Shown here: positions 23,981-33,500 of the stretch, piece after piece
How the letters are laid out: each line of letters starts with the position of its first letter
Numbering within the stretch: position 1 is the first letter of the stretch
NCBI GenBank assembly: GCA_012729265.1
Contig: JAAYDL010000194.1
Span: 1 to 39,701 of the forward strand
Length of the DNA: 39,701 nucleotides
Origin: Lentisphaerota bacterium
GTDB taxonomy: Bacteria > Verrucomicrobiota > Kiritimatiellia > Kiritimatiellales > Pontiellaceae
Direction of reading: 5' to 3'
Made by a program: the position numbers and the translations under genes
Notes under the pieces: model-generated
The model's database searches: none
What the model saw: the letters and a program-made list of their open reading frames with translations, nothing else
What the model was told of the DNA's origin: nothing

Positions 23981-26797
23981 TTACGCTAACAGATCCTTCA
24001 GATATTGCCCCGTGAATGATTTCTTACACTTCACCACCTCTTCCGGCGTTCCGGTGGCAACAATCGTGCCGCCGTTAATACCGCCGCCGGGGCCGAGGTC
24101 GATGATATGGTCGGCGCGTTTGATCATGTCGAGGTTGTGCTCGATAACAATCACGGTGTTGCCTTCATCGCGCAGGCGTTCGAGCACTTCGAGCAGCTTG
24201 TGCACATCGGCAAAGTGCAGCCCGGTCGTCGGCTCATCGAGAATATAGACGGTCTTTCCGGTAGAGCGTTTGCTCAGCTCGCTCGAAAGCTTTACGCGCT
24301 GGGCCTCGCCGCCGGAGAGCGTGGTGGCCGGCTGCCCGAGCTTGAGATACCCCAGTCCAACCTCGCAGAGCGTCTTCATCTTCCGCTGAATCTTCGGCAC
24401 CGGCTCAAAAAACTCCAGCGCCTCGCTGATGGTCATATCGAGCACGTCGGCAATGTTTTTGCCCTTATAGTGCACCTCCAGCGTCTCCTTGTTGTAGCGC
24501 TTTTCGTTACACTGCTCGCACGGCACATAAACGTTGGGCAGAAAATGCATTTCTATCTTCAGAATGCCGTCGCCTTTACAGCGTTCGCAGCGACCGCCCT
24601 TTACATTAAAACTGTAACGCCCCGGCTTGTAGCCGCGCACCTTCGACGCGGGCAGACCCGCGAACAGTGTCCGAATATCAGTGAACGCGCCGGTGTAGGT
24701 CGCCGGATTAGAGCGCGGCGTACGCCCGATCGGCGACTGGTCGATCACAATCATTTTGTCCACCTGCTCCAGTCCCTTGATCGACTCAAATGTCCCGGGC
24801 GCATCCTTGGATCCGTAAAAATGTCGCGCCAGCGCGCGCTTGAGCGTGTAATCGACCAGCGTACTCTTTCCACTTCCAGAAACGCCGGTCACGCAGGTAA
24901 ACAGCCCCAGCGGAAATTTTGCGCTGACCTTCTTCAGATTATTCGCCTCTGCGCCCTTCAGCTCAATCCAGCCCTTCGTCGGCGGCGTACGCACCTCCGG
25001 CACCTCGACCATTTTTTCGCCGCGCAGATAGTGCGCCGTCAGCGTATCGGCCTTCATCAGCTGATCGGTCGTTCCGGCAAAAACCACCTCGCCGCCGTGG
25101 CGTCCAGCGGCCGGGCCCATATCGACCACATAATCGGCGGTGCGGATCGTCTGCTCGTCGTGCTCCACCACAATCACCGTATTACCCAGATCGCGCAGCC
25201 CCTGCAGCGTATGAATCAGCCGATCATTATCACGCTGATGCAGCCCGATGCTCGGTTCGTCCAGCACATACACCACGCCGACGAGCCCGGCCCCAATCTG
25301 CGTGGCCAGCCGAATGCGTTGCGCCTCGCCGCCGGAGAGCGTTCCGCTCTCGCGGTCAAGCGTCAGATAATCGAGCCCCACATTCACCATAAAACCGAGG
25401 CGCGACCGAATCTCCTTGAGGATTTCCTTCGTAATCAGCGCCTCCTGCTCCGTCAGCGCCAACGACTCAAAAAAGACCTGCGCATCGGCCACCGAATCAG
25501 AAATCATTTCTCGGATATTCCGCCCGCTCACCGTACAGGCCAGCACCGACGGCTGGAGGCGTGCGCCGTTGCATTCCGGGCAGATGCGCCTGGTCATATA
25601 CCCGCGCAGCCAATGGCTCATCGCCTCGCTCTCGTTGCTCTCCACCCGCTCCATCAGCATATTGAACACGCCGCGGAACGGCTTCGAGATGAGCCGTCGG
25701 CGCATATAATAATCGATCGGCACGTCGCCCGTTCCATAAAAGACCTGCTCCTGCACCTTACGCGGCAGCTCATCGAACGGCGTACGCGGATCCATCCCGT
25801 TCAGCACCGCCACTGCCTGCAGCAGCTTCTTATGATAAATAATCATTCGCTGACCGCCATAGCGCCACGGATGCACACACGACTCGATCGGAATCGATTT
25901 ATCCGGCACCACCAAATCCTCATCGAACACCATCTGCGTGCCCAATCCATGACACGCCGGGCAGGCGCCGTACGGAGCGTTAAATGAAAAATGGCGGGCT
26001 TCCAGCTTATCAAAGCTGATTCCGCAATCAACGCAGGCATAGTGCTCCGAAAAAATGCGCTCCTCCCAGCCATCGCCAACCTCAATCAGCGCCGTCATCA
26101 AGCCGTCGCCCTGCCTCAGCGCCACCTCGACCGAATCGGTCATACGGCTGCGCACATCGTCTGAAATCATCAAGCGGTCCACCACCGCCTCGATCGTATG
26201 CTTATAGGTCTTCTTCAGCTTCGGCGCATTTTCAATCTCATACACCTCGCCGTCCACGCGCACGCGCACAAAACCCTGCTTGCGGATCTGCTCAAATACC
26301 TCCACGTGTTCGCCCTTGCGCCCCCGCACCAGCGGCGCCAACAGCATCAGCTTGGTGCGCTCCGGAAGCTGCATCAGCTGCTCTACCATCTCCTCCGCGC
26401 TCTGACTCGAAACCGGCTTGCCGCAGTGGTAACAATGCGCCTTTCCGATGCTTGCAAAAAGCAGGCGCAGATAGTCATAAATCTCCGTCGTGGTCGCCAC
26501 AATCGAACGAGGATTCGCCCCGGCCGTTCGTTGTTCAATCGACACCGCCGGCGACAGCCCCTCAATGTAATCGACGTCCGGCTTCTGCAGCTGACCCAAA
26601 AACTGCCGCGCATACGCCGAAAGGCTCTCCACATACTTGCGCTGTCCCTCTGCATAAATCGTGTCAAACGCCAGCGACGACTTACCCGACCCGCTCAGGC
26701 CCGTCACCACCGTCAGCGCATCGCGCGGAATCTGCACATGCACATTTTTCAGGTTATGCTCCCGCGCCCCCGCCACCTTGATCCATTGCTTTTTCAT
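23981..26797 (-). CDS. uvrA: Excinuclease ABC subunit A
   Basis: DNA damage recognition ATPase of nucleotide excision repair, 938 residues, full length. The two ABC modules have P-loops GLSGSGKSS and GVSGSGKST, signature sequences [12 protein letters not shown] and [12 protein letters not shown], and Walker B ends [10 protein letters not shown] and [10 protein letters not shown]. The zinc-binding CVDCGISF with CPACHGLG and the later [16 protein letters not shown] are visible. The UvrB-binding region is present near residues 130-250. Ribosome-binding site is weak. It stands alone, with uvrB not in the window; an XPB helicase operon lies just upstream. Confidence 0.97.
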   Translation of the reverse strand: MKKQWIKVAGAREHNLKNVHVQIPRDALTVVTGLSGSGKSSLAFDTIYAEGQRKYVESLSAYARQFLGQLQKPDVDYIEGLSPAVSIEQRTAGANPRSIVATTTEIYDYLRLLFASIGKAHCYHCGKPVSSQSAEEMVEQLMQLPERTKLMLLAPLVRGRKGEHVEVFEQIRKQGFVRVRVDGEVYEIENAPKLKKTYKHTIEAVVDRLMISDDVRSRMTDSVEVALRQGDGLMTALIEVGDGWEERIFSEHYACVDCGISFDKLEARHFSFNAPYGACPACHGLGTQMVFDEDLVVPDKSIPIESCVHPWRYGGQRMIIYHKKLLQAVAVLNGMDPRTPFDELPRKVQEQVFYGTGDVPIDYYMRRRLISKPFRGVFNMLMERVESNESEAMSHWLRGYMTRRICPECNGARLQPSVLACTVSGRNIREMISDSVADAQVFFESLALTEQEALITKEILKEIRSRLGFMVNVGLDYLTLDRESGTLSGGEAQRIRLATQIGAGLVGVVYVLDEPSIGLHQRDNDRLIHTLQGLRDLGNTVIVVEHDEQTIRTADYVVDMGPAAGRHGGEVVFAGTTDQLMKADTLTAHYLRGEKMVEVPEVRTPPTKGWIELKGAEANNLKKVSAKFPLGLFTCVTGVSGSGKSTLVDYTLKRALARHFYGSKDAPGTFESIKGLEQVDKMIVIDQSPIGRTPRSNPATYTGAFTDIRTLFAGLPASKVRGYKPGRYSFNVKGGRCERCKGDGILKIEMHFLPNVYVPCEQCNEKRYNKETLEVHYKGKNIADVLDMTISEALEFFEPVPKIQRKMKTLCEVGLGYLKLGQPATTLSGGEAQRVKLSSELSKRSTGKTVYILDEPTTGLHFADVHKLLEVLERLRDEGNTVIVIEHNLDMIKRADHIIDLGPGGGINGGTIVATGTPEEVVKCKKSFTGQYLKDLLA

Positions 26798-26853
26798 AAA
26801 CCGAGTTTCATTTTAATTTCTTTTTTTTACAGAAGAAAACCAGGATAACGAAG

Positions 26854-27102
26854 TTACGTGTTGGCTCCCGATAACATCAAACGGTGCAAGCCATCGACCA
26901 ACGTCAACTCATGAAAATTCACCAACAACCCAACCGGAACATCCAACAACTTCATATCTGCTTTTTCGAATAGTGGATGCATCATCTCTTCTTCGTTCTC
27001 TTCGTTTCCTTCTGTAATATAAACACTCTCAACCAACCCCACCTTTGCAGCAGAAAACAACAAAGGTAATGAAGCTTTTGGTTTCTCGCATGCAGACTTC
27101 AA
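26854..27102 (-). pseudogene. GxxExxY protein remnant interrupted by a repeat
   Basis: The C-terminal part, DMKLLDVPVGLLVNFHELTL then DGLHRLML, matches the end of GxxExxY proteins. Further upstream GLVESVY recalls the family's signature near its N-terminus. Between them the family's core of about 70 residues is missing and is replaced by purine-rich DNA (GGAAACGAAGAGAACGAAG, read as EGNEENEEE), a short dispersed repeat. The product has 82 residues instead of about 125 and cannot fold normally. It lies between uvrA and the toxin gene. Confidence 0.55.
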
Positions 27103-27108
27103 GCCAGA

Positions 27109-27504
27109 TCATTTGTTAAGAAATTCAGAAGGAGTCCGGATCCGTATACCGTTCCATTCTTTGAGCGAAAGAAGGTGCTTGTCGCCGGACACAATGTAAT
27201 CCGCCTTTGCCGCCAAAGCAGCTTCCAGAATCCGATCATCATCTGGATCGTTTTCCACCACGCAGAGATGCACATCAGGAGAAACAAGCAGAAAAGTCTC
27301 GGCAAAGGTCTCGACGATGACGGAAACCTGTTCCTGCGTAAGGCCGAACTTCGGACGAATCAACACATCCTTCACCTCCGCTAAGATATCAATGCTGACG
27401 GCGTTCTCAAAATGTCCCCGTGCAATCCGCTCGAGAATGCGCCGGGGAGGCCCATTAAAGAGAACCCCTGACACCAGCACATTGGTATCGCAGACCATTC
27501 TCAT
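27109..27504 (-). CDS. PIN-domain toxin of a toxin-antitoxin pair (COG1569 type)
   Basis: A 131-residue PIN-domain ribonuclease. The acidic active-site residues are visible: Asp6 in CDTNVLVSG, Glu43 in LAEVKDVL, Asp90 in DPDDDRILEAAL and Asp108 in VSGDKHLLSL. Family members cut RNA when free of antitoxin. It overlaps the antitoxin stop by 4 bases (ATGA), so the pair is co-translated with the antitoxin first. The frame is complete. Confidence 0.9.
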   Translation of the reverse strand: MRMVCDTNVLVSGVLFNGPPRRILERIARGHFENAVSIDILAEVKDVLIRPKFGLTQEQVSVIVETFAETFLLVSPDVHLCVVENDPDDDRILEAALAAKADYIVSGDKHLLSLKEWNGIRIRTPSEFLNK

Positions 27505-27737
27505 TGTCCGTTCCGTACGGCAGCGATCTCATCCTCAACATCCTTCTGCGTAATCCCCTGCTTTTCTCGTACAGCATCTCCCATTGAAAACAGGGCATCT
27601 AAGCGCCGTTGGCGCTGGACATATTGCCGGGCAGCCTCCCGCAAGAGCTCGGAACGACTTCGAGATTCGCGTTTGGCCTCTGTATCAATCTCTCCCAACA
27701 ACGTATCCTGAAACGAAATATTCACGGTTACATTCAT
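27501..27737 (-). CDS. Ribbon-helix-helix antitoxin
   Basis: A 78-residue protein. The N-terminal strand and helices (NVTVNISFQDTLLGEI, RSRSELLREAARQYV) have the CopG/RHH DNA-binding pattern; the acidic C-terminal half (GITQKDVEDEIAAVRNG) would wrap the toxin. I chose the ATG at 27737, 10 bases after a perfect AGGAGG. It should repress its own promoter, as a palindrome overlaps the -10 region. Confidence 0.88.
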   Translation of the reverse strand: MNVTVNISFQDTLLGEIDTEAKRESRSRSELLREAARQYVQRQRRLDALFSMGDAVREKQGITQKDVEDEIAAVRNGQ

Positions 27738-27766
27738 ACCTAAATGACCTCCTGAAACAGCTGAAT

Positions 27767-27795
27767 CATATACAAACATTGTATGCCCATGTCAA
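27767..27795 (-). promoter_or_regulatory. Toxin-antitoxin promoter with overlapping operator
   Basis: On the minus strand TTGACA (27790-27795) and TATATG (27767-27772) are exactly 17 bases apart, a near-consensus sigma-70 promoter. The palindrome ATACAA-ACA-TTGTAT (27770-27784, plus strand) overlaps the -10 box and fits binding by the RHH antitoxin. The antitoxin start lies about 30 bases downstream. Confidence 0.7.
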
Positions 27796-27890
27796 CATCG
27801 GCTCTCTGATCCTTCACTTCGTTTTTCAACACAAAGCTCACGAAGACAACGTCCCAGCCGCTTCGTGAGCTTCTCTCCCTCGTGGTTTAA

Positions 27891-28151
27891 TTAAATACTT
27901 TTCTTCCCGCGATAGTTAAAAACCTGTTCAAAGGCATACGATTCCGGGTCCGAATATGCATTCAGCGCCTCCAGAATCTTGTCCTGCAGATTCGTCGTCA
28001 AGCGCCGCCCTTTGCGCGCCTTCTGCACCTGCTTATGATTAATATAGCCCGGCGTACACGCCGCCACCAGATCATGATTCTTAATCCCCTTCTCCGTCAT
28101 GATCGCATCCAGCGGCTGCACCCCAACATCCATTGAACTTTCTTCACTCAT
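27891..28151 (-). CDS. Small HTH-like protein at the end of the XPB operon
   Basis: 86 residues. The centre (LDAIMTEKGIKNHDLVAACT, KQVQKARKGRRLTTNLQDKI) has the spacing of a helix-turn-helix: a first helix pair, a basic recognition-like helix and a C-terminal helix (LEALNAY). I do not recognise a named family. The ATG overlaps the stop of the preceding helicase-associated gene by 4 bases (ATGA), so it is co-translated as last gene of the operon. It may regulate the operon or bind DNA with the complex. Confidence 0.7.
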   Translation of the reverse strand: MSEESSMDVGVQPLDAIMTEKGIKNHDLVAACTPGYINHKQVQKARKGRRLTTNLQDKILEALNAYSDPESYAFEQVFNYRGKKSI

Positions 28152-30136
28152 AGAATTCCTATTCCGTTCTCTCGTAACTTTTTCTTCATCGGCTCAAGCG
28201 TTTTTACGATTCCGTTTACGCGCACCAAGGTGTCGGTCAGGCACTCTGCCTTTTTGGGAAAGAGTCCGCAGACAAGCAGGGCGGTTTCGGCGTCGGGACA
28301 CTCAATCACCTGAATCTTCTGGAATGCGACACGCCGGAAGGCATTACTCCAACCCAAAATCTGCTTCCGCACGTTGGCCGGAACGCCTGTCGCGCAGAAC
28401 GCCTCCAGCACAGCAAGAATCTGATCGCCCGTCTGTTCGGAATTCAGTGCGCGCAGCACCGAGGCGCGGGTGATTTTAAAGAGCGCGCCCACCTGATTTC
28501 CGATTCGATCCGCAAAACGCGAAAACTCGCTCTCGGCCCCGGGATTCGGTGCGGTAAAAATGATTTCAAAATCGGGCTGAATCAGAATGCTGCCCTCGGC
28601 GACTTCGGCAGTATATTCAAATTCTTCGCGGGTTCCGATCAGATACGCGCCGGCGGGAGTGATAGAAAAGCGAATATCGCCCTGATCATCATAAGCCAGT
28701 TTTGCTCCGCCCAGCAGCAGCAACCGCTCATAAAGAAATCCGACCAGCACCTTGCGCCAGCGCTCTTCCCTGAACGCATCGCCGTCGATACCCTGCAGGC
28801 TTATATTTCTCAAGGGAATATTCGGATTCTGCAGCAGCGGATTATTGGATTCCGACTGCCAAAGAATGAACGCTTTCGCCTCGATCCATTCATCAACGGG
28901 ACAGTACGCAAAGGCTTCGGCAACACGGTCTTCGAGGTTTATTTCTCCCCTTCCGACATGGCCTTGCGGACTGAAGGGAACAAAATCCAATTGATCCCAC
29001 CCGCCCCACTTCCCGTCTGCAAAACGCCTTCGGGCGGCGCGCATATGATCGTGCAACGCCTTAAGCCGTTCGGCATCGCTCCCGGCGAGCCACGTACGCC
29101 CCTTTTTGAGCGCGACCCAATGTCGTTCCTTCTTACTTTCCCGGACGGAAACCATTTCCATATTCTTGAGCCAATTCCAGGCCTCATCGATTCGTCCCCA
29201 ATATGGAGGCTCATACCCGCATTCGCTCGGAGGATCGTCCAACAACGTTTCAGCCAGCCGCGCCTCCTCTTTTTTGTAAAGACCGGATCCATCCGCCTTC
29301 AGGCGGAGCCCCTCACCGCCGGCCGCCACCAAAACCGCCGTCATATCGTGCAGCAGCAGCGGAACATCGTAAACGGCGAAGCCTTTCGGCAAGGCTCCCG
29401 CCTTCGGGGCCTGCGCTTTGGGGCGGTTCATTCGGTCGTGAATCATCGGCCAGACGCCCACCACGGGAAGCAGATCCTCGCCGGACAACGCGGGAAACAG
29501 CAGCATAAAAAGAAGGCCGGCGCGCAGCGCATCCACCGCCTCCGCAACACTGTCCGCATTCTCCAGCAGCGCCGCAAGCGGAAGCGGGTTTTCGCCGGAG
29601 AGCATTCTTTCCACCCAGCGCCGCAGCAGGCGAAAACCTTCATCGCTCAGCCGAGGTCGATTATAGCCACCAACGGTTCGCCCATCCCATTCAAAGGCAG
29701 AACCGCAGTTAAGGAACGCCTTGAGCCAACTCGCATCAACCACCCCCTTCGCCACCGCCGATGATACTGAAGAGGTGCCACGGCAATAACGAGAAATTGA
29801 GAGACCGGGCAGATCGTTGCACTCGTACGAATTCAGGTGGTCAGAAACATAATCCACCGACAGCGTGGGACTCTTCTGATCAAAATGCCGGTGCCGATTC
29901 ATAGAACGCACCAGATTGCGGAATGGACGGATCGACTCCATCAGCCGCATTTTGTCCGACTCCATAAAACCCGCATCCATCAGCGCCTTTCTCGCCTCCG
30001 CAGAAAAAACCTTCGGATCGACTTTCAAATCCGATCCGATATGCTCCAGAAAGAGTCGCCTCGTTTCAACCGGCAGCTGTTCCCATTTCCCAAACCAGTC
30101 GAATGGATTAAGCCGCATATCCTTCCAAATCTTCAT
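28148..30136 (-). CDS. Helicase-associated-domain protein 2 (XPB partner)
   Basis: A 662-residue soluble protein. Its C-terminal module, from about 515, has GSILIQPDFEIIF, SRFADRIGNQVGALFKITRA, SVLRALNSEQTGDQILAVLE, ATGVPANVRKQILGW and the end LRENGIGIL. This is the Helicase_C_3-type module also found at the N-terminus of bacterial XPB and in the other partner gene. Winged-helix-like hairpins appear upstream (FSITPAGAYLIG, RLSDEGFRLLRRW). There is no ATPase or nuclease motif. The ATG follows GGAGAGC and shares one base with the XPB stop (TAATG). Probably a DNA-binding partner of the helicase. Confidence 0.82.
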   Translation of the reverse strand: MKIWKDMRLNPFDWFGKWEQLPVETRRLFLEHIGSDLKVDPKVFSAEARKALMDAGFMESDKMRLMESIRPFRNLVRSMNRHRHFDQKSPTLSVDYVSDHLNSYECNDLPGLSISRYCRGTSSVSSAVAKGVVDASWLKAFLNCGSAFEWDGRTVGGYNRPRLSDEGFRLLRRWVERMLSGENPLPLAALLENADSVAEAVDALRAGLLFMLLFPALSGEDLLPVVGVWPMIHDRMNRPKAQAPKAGALPKGFAVYDVPLLLHDMTAVLVAAGGEGLRLKADGSGLYKKEEARLAETLLDDPPSECGYEPPYWGRIDEAWNWLKNMEMVSVRESKKERHWVALKKGRTWLAGSDAERLKALHDHMRAARRRFADGKWGGWDQLDFVPFSPQGHVGRGEINLEDRVAEAFAYCPVDEWIEAKAFILWQSESNNPLLQNPNIPLRNISLQGIDGDAFREERWRKVLVGFLYERLLLLGGAKLAYDDQGDIRFSITPAGAYLIGTREEFEYTAEVAEGSILIQPDFEIIFTAPNPGAESEFSRFADRIGNQVGALFKITRASVLRALNSEQTGDQILAVLEAFCATGVPANVRKQILGWSNAFRRVAFQKIQVIECPDAETALLVCGLFPKKAECLTDTLVRVNGIVKTLEPMKKKLRENGIGIL

Positions 30137-31797
30137 TAAAGCTCTCCGTCGTGTGAAATGTGGTATTCATAGCCCTGCTCGCAGAGAAAAAGCTGGCGGT
30201 TCATTGCAAACTCCTGCTCCGTCGTTTCATGGCTGACCAACGAATAAAAGTGCGCTTGGTTCGCCCCCGGTTTCGGGCGCAGAATACGCCCCAGCCGTTG
30301 GGCCTCCTCCTGTCGCGACCCAAACGTGCCGGAAACCTGAATCGCCACCGCCGCATCCGGAAGGTCCACCGAAAAATTGGCAATTTTTGAACAGATCAGC
30401 ACCTTGGAGCGACCCGCCCGAAAATCGTCAAAAACAGCTTCGCGCCGCGCTTGCCCCGTCGAACCCGTCAACACGGGAACACCGAGGTCCTTCGCCAGCC
30501 CTTTGAGCTGATCGACATACATACCCAGAATCAGAATCCGTTCGCCCGCGTGACGCTCCAGCAACCGCTGCACCAGCTCCAGTTTGCGCGGATTTTCCGA
30601 GGCAATCCTGAACTTGGCCCGCTTCGACGCCACGGCATATTCCATGCGCAACGACGAATCCATCGTAACCCGAATCTCCTCGCAGCGGGCCTTTGCGATC
30701 CAGCCCTGCCGCTCCAGAATCTTCCACGGAACGTCATACCGCTTGGGACCAATCAGCGCAAATACATCGTCCTCGTGCCCATCCTCGCGCACCAGCGTCG
30801 CCGTAAGCCCAAGGCGCCGCCGCGCCTGAATCGAAGCGGTCACCTGAAAAATCGGCGCGGGCAGCATGTGAACCTCGTCATAAATCACCAGCCCCCAGTC
30901 GCGCTCATCAAACAGCTTCAAATGCTTAAACGGCGCATCGCGGTTTTCGCGGTGCGTCAGGATCTGATAGGTCGTCACCGTGATCGGCCGAATATCCTTC
31001 CGCCGCCCCGAATATTCGCCGATCTGATCTTCGCGGATCGTCGTCTTATCCAGAATCTCATCAATCCACTGGCGCACCGCCGTCACATTCGTCGCCAGAA
31101 TAAGCGTCGAAGCCTGCCGACGGTTAATGCAGTCCATACCGACAATCGTCTTACCCGCGCCGCACGGCAGCACCACCACGCCCGACCCCGCCGCACAGAA
31201 CGCATCCGCCGCATCCGTCTGATACCGGCGCGGCGCAAACAGTCCGCCCGACCGCATCTCCTGCCGCAGCTTTAACTGCAGACCATCGCCGTCGCAATAA
31301 CCCGCGCGGTCGTCCACCGGATAGCCGAACTTAATGAGCACCAGCTTCAGGCGACCTCGGAACAGCGGGCGCACCCGGAAACAGCCCGGCCCCGTCCGCT
31401 CGAGCAATTCCGCCGCCTCCTTATGGCGAACCAGCTCCTCGCACAGTGCCAGATCCTCCGAAACCAGCCGAAGCCAACCCTCATCCGCCGACTCCAGCAC
31501 CAGCCGCCCGTAACGCCGCGCAAAATCGTGCACCTCCGTCAGCACATGCTCCGGCGGCGGATATTTTGAGAACGACACCAGCACCTCAACAATCGCCTCC
31601 GCCGCATGGCCCGCTGCACAGGCGTTCCAGACTGAAAGCGGCGTGATCCGATAGGTATGAATGTGCTCCGGCGACTTTTCCAACTCGGCAAAAACCGCCA
31701 GCGCGTCGCGCGCCTCGCCGTAGCGTGGATTATCCACCTCCAGCAGAATGGCCCGGTCGCTCTGAATAATCAGTGGATTGGACGGATCATAATTCAC
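30136..31797 (-). CDS. XPB/Ssl2-like DNA helicase
   Basis: A 553-residue superfamily 2 helicase. The N-terminal helicase-associated module (PLIIQSDRAILLEV, HTYRITPLSVWNACAAGHAA, KYPPPEHVLTEVHDFARRYG) precedes the motor. Motifs are Walker A PCGAGKTIVG (Lys216), DEVH (Asp307), the TAT motif LGLTATLVREDG, and motif VI QRLGRILRPK (about 500-509). This is the layout of archaeal and bacterial XPB, with 3' to 5' unwinding known in the family. The start is GTG, overlapping the upstream stop by 4 bases (GTGA). Unlike archaea, no Bax1 nuclease is adjacent; two helicase-associated proteins flank it instead. Confidence 0.92.
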   Translation of the reverse strand: MNYDPSNPLIIQSDRAILLEVDNPRYGEARDALAVFAELEKSPEHIHTYRITPLSVWNACAAGHAAEAIVEVLVSFSKYPPPEHVLTEVHDFARRYGRLVLESADEGWLRLVSEDLALCEELVRHKEAAELLERTGPGCFRVRPLFRGRLKLVLIKFGYPVDDRAGYCDGDGLQLKLRQEMRSGGLFAPRRYQTDAADAFCAAGSGVVVLPCGAGKTIVGMDCINRRQASTLILATNVTAVRQWIDEILDKTTIREDQIGEYSGRRKDIRPITVTTYQILTHRENRDAPFKHLKLFDERDWGLVIYDEVHMLPAPIFQVTASIQARRRLGLTATLVREDGHEDDVFALIGPKRYDVPWKILERQGWIAKARCEEIRVTMDSSLRMEYAVASKRAKFRIASENPRKLELVQRLLERHAGERILILGMYVDQLKGLAKDLGVPVLTGSTGQARREAVFDDFRAGRSKVLICSKIANFSVDLPDAAVAIQVSGTFGSRQEEAQRLGRILRPKPGANQAHFYSLVSHETTEQEFAMNRQLFLCEQGYEYHISHDGEL

Positions 31798-33500
31798 GGC
31801 AGCAGAATCCCCATTTTACGCAGCCCGCCCTGAAACTTTTTCAGGTTTTTCGCACGGACAAACACTACCGCACCGTTTCGACCCAGCACGGTCGGCGCAA
31901 TCGACTGATCGCTCGCCACAAGCGCGGCCGTCGATTCTTCGTCAAACGCAACCGCTACGGCCTCCTCCCGCCCGGAGACTTTACCAGCGCGCGCTACCGT
32001 TTCTCGAATCAGCCGAAGCACCGGCTCAGGAATCGACGTCGCGCTGCCCGCCTCCAGTACCGACAGAATATCCGCTTCACTATCGCCATTTTCCAGTGCT
32101 GCAAAAATCGTCCGCCGATCCATCTTCCAGACCGCATCCGACACCTTTTTCGCAAAGCGTTCAAGCTGCGCGGCATCAGCGACGGAAAAGCCCGCCGGAT
32201 CAACCACGGCAATTTCATGGTTCGGCAGCACCTTAAACAACTTCCTCTGCTCCGCAGCGGGCGGCTCATAAAGCGTCTCCCCCTCGCCCAGACAAAACCG
32301 CCCCAGCGGGGTCAGACGAATGTACACAATCCCGTCGTAGCGCGTCAGTCCACCGGCGCCATCCAAGCCCCAAGTGCGCCCCAGATCCGAACGTTGGGCA
32401 TCCGCTTCCCGATGCAGCAAATCCACCAACCCAAGCGTCGCCAGCGACTCGCAGACCAACTGCCGAAAATAGACCTTCCCAATCTTCCACTCAGCGTCAT
32501 AAAGCGCCCCGTATTGCCGATCGCAAATATACAGCGCCCACCCCTCCAGCACCACCCGGCAGTCCCCGCCTTCCGCCATGAAAAAAGAATAGGCATCATC
32601 CATCGAAACCCATTCGTTCACGGGAAACCGACCCAACTCATTCAGAACATCCATGCGGCGGGCCGGTGCCGGATTCCAGTTCCGGCGCGCAGCCCTGCCC
32701 CGAAACCCTTTGATCTCCGAAACCTGCAGGATTTCGTCAAACGTATCATCGAACTTCAGTTCCGAAATCCCCCGTTTAAAAGCCTCCGCCGAAAAATCCT
32801 CCAGCAGCGCCTTCCCCGTCGGCGTCAACCCAAACTTTCCGGCGCGGAACCGCGCCCAACCGCACTGCTGCAGCAACACAGGCCAGATAAACGAACGATT
32901 CGGGCCGCGTTTATCCTCGGGAAAAACCAGTGCCGTTGACGCCGCCTTTATCGCCGCCGCTGTCGGCAACCCTGTCTTTTCCGAAACGTTCATCTTGCCC
33001 GCCCCTGCGAGCTGAAGCATTCGCTTCAGCTCGGGAAACGCCAGTGCTTCCGATTCAAACAACTTAAGATCATCCATGTCAGGACAACTCGTCGTTACGC
33101 TCAACGCCTCCGACTTGGGAAGATGCGTCATCAATGCCTCCCGGACATCCTCCAGCAATAAATATTCGCCGGGGTACTCTCGAGAGATAAACAACTGACT
33201 GTACTGAATAGAGGCGTCAGATCGATCGCGCAAATCGTACCCAAAGCGAAACGTCAATCCATGCCTCGCCTTCAACCGCTCCGGAAAAACTTCATCCTGA
33301 TCCTCATGAACACAATCCGAAAGCATCACCCGCTCCGCCTCACTCATACGATCCAGAATTTCCAGCGGCTCATTCAGCCAGATACGGTTCAGCTCCGCCA
33401 CCATTTCCGCCTTGCGAGTAGGGCACTTTCGCTTCAGTTCTCGAAAAACCCGTTGCAAAACACTCGTCGTAAATCCATTAATCCGCTCGATAAACTTCAT
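31794..33500 (-). CDS. Helicase-associated-domain protein 1 (XPB partner)
   Basis: A 568-residue soluble protein. The C-terminal module from about 422 (KVLPNHEIAVVDPAG, AAQLERFAKKVSDAVWKMDR, RTIFAALENGDSEADILSVL, ATSIPEPVLRLIRE, end LRKMGILLP) follows the same pattern as in the second partner and in the N-terminus of XPB. Upstream are winged-helix-like segments (FGLTPTGKALLEDF, YIRLTPLGRFCLGEGE). No catalytic motif is seen. The ATG follows GGTGGAGA and overlaps the dusB end by 23 bases. The two partners share little outside the module, so they are probably not simple duplicates. Confidence 0.82.
   Translation of the reverse strand: MKFIERINGFTTSVLQRVFRELKRKCPTRKAEMVAELNRIWLNEPLEILDRMSEAERVMLSDCVHEDQDEVFPERLKARHGLTFRFGYDLRDRSDASIQYSQLFISREYPGEYLLLEDVREALMTHLPKSEALSVTTSCPDMDDLKLFESEALAFPELKRMLQLAGAGKMNVSEKTGLPTAAAIKAASTALVFPEDKRGPNRSFIWPVLLQQCGWARFRAGKFGLTPTGKALLEDFSAEAFKRGISELKFDDTFDEILQVSEIKGFRGRAARRNWNPAPARRMDVLNELGRFPVNEWVSMDDAYSFFMAEGGDCRVVLEGWALYICDRQYGALYDAEWKIGKVYFRQLVCESLATLGLVDLLHREADAQRSDLGRTWGLDGAGGLTRYDGIVYIRLTPLGRFCLGEGETLYEPPAAEQRKLFKVLPNHEIAVVDPAGFSVADAAQLERFAKKVSDAVWKMDRRTIFAALENGDSEADILSVLEAGSATSIPEPVLRLIRETVARAGKVSGREEAVAVAFDEESTAALVASDQSIAPTVLGRNGAVVFVRAKNLKKFQGGLRKMGILLP

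Noticed and set aside
24107-25987. Very long plus-strand open frame (626 codons) opposite uvrA
   Set aside because: It is the antisense shadow of uvrA; composition is Arg/His/Leu-rich with no motif, and uvrA is full length.
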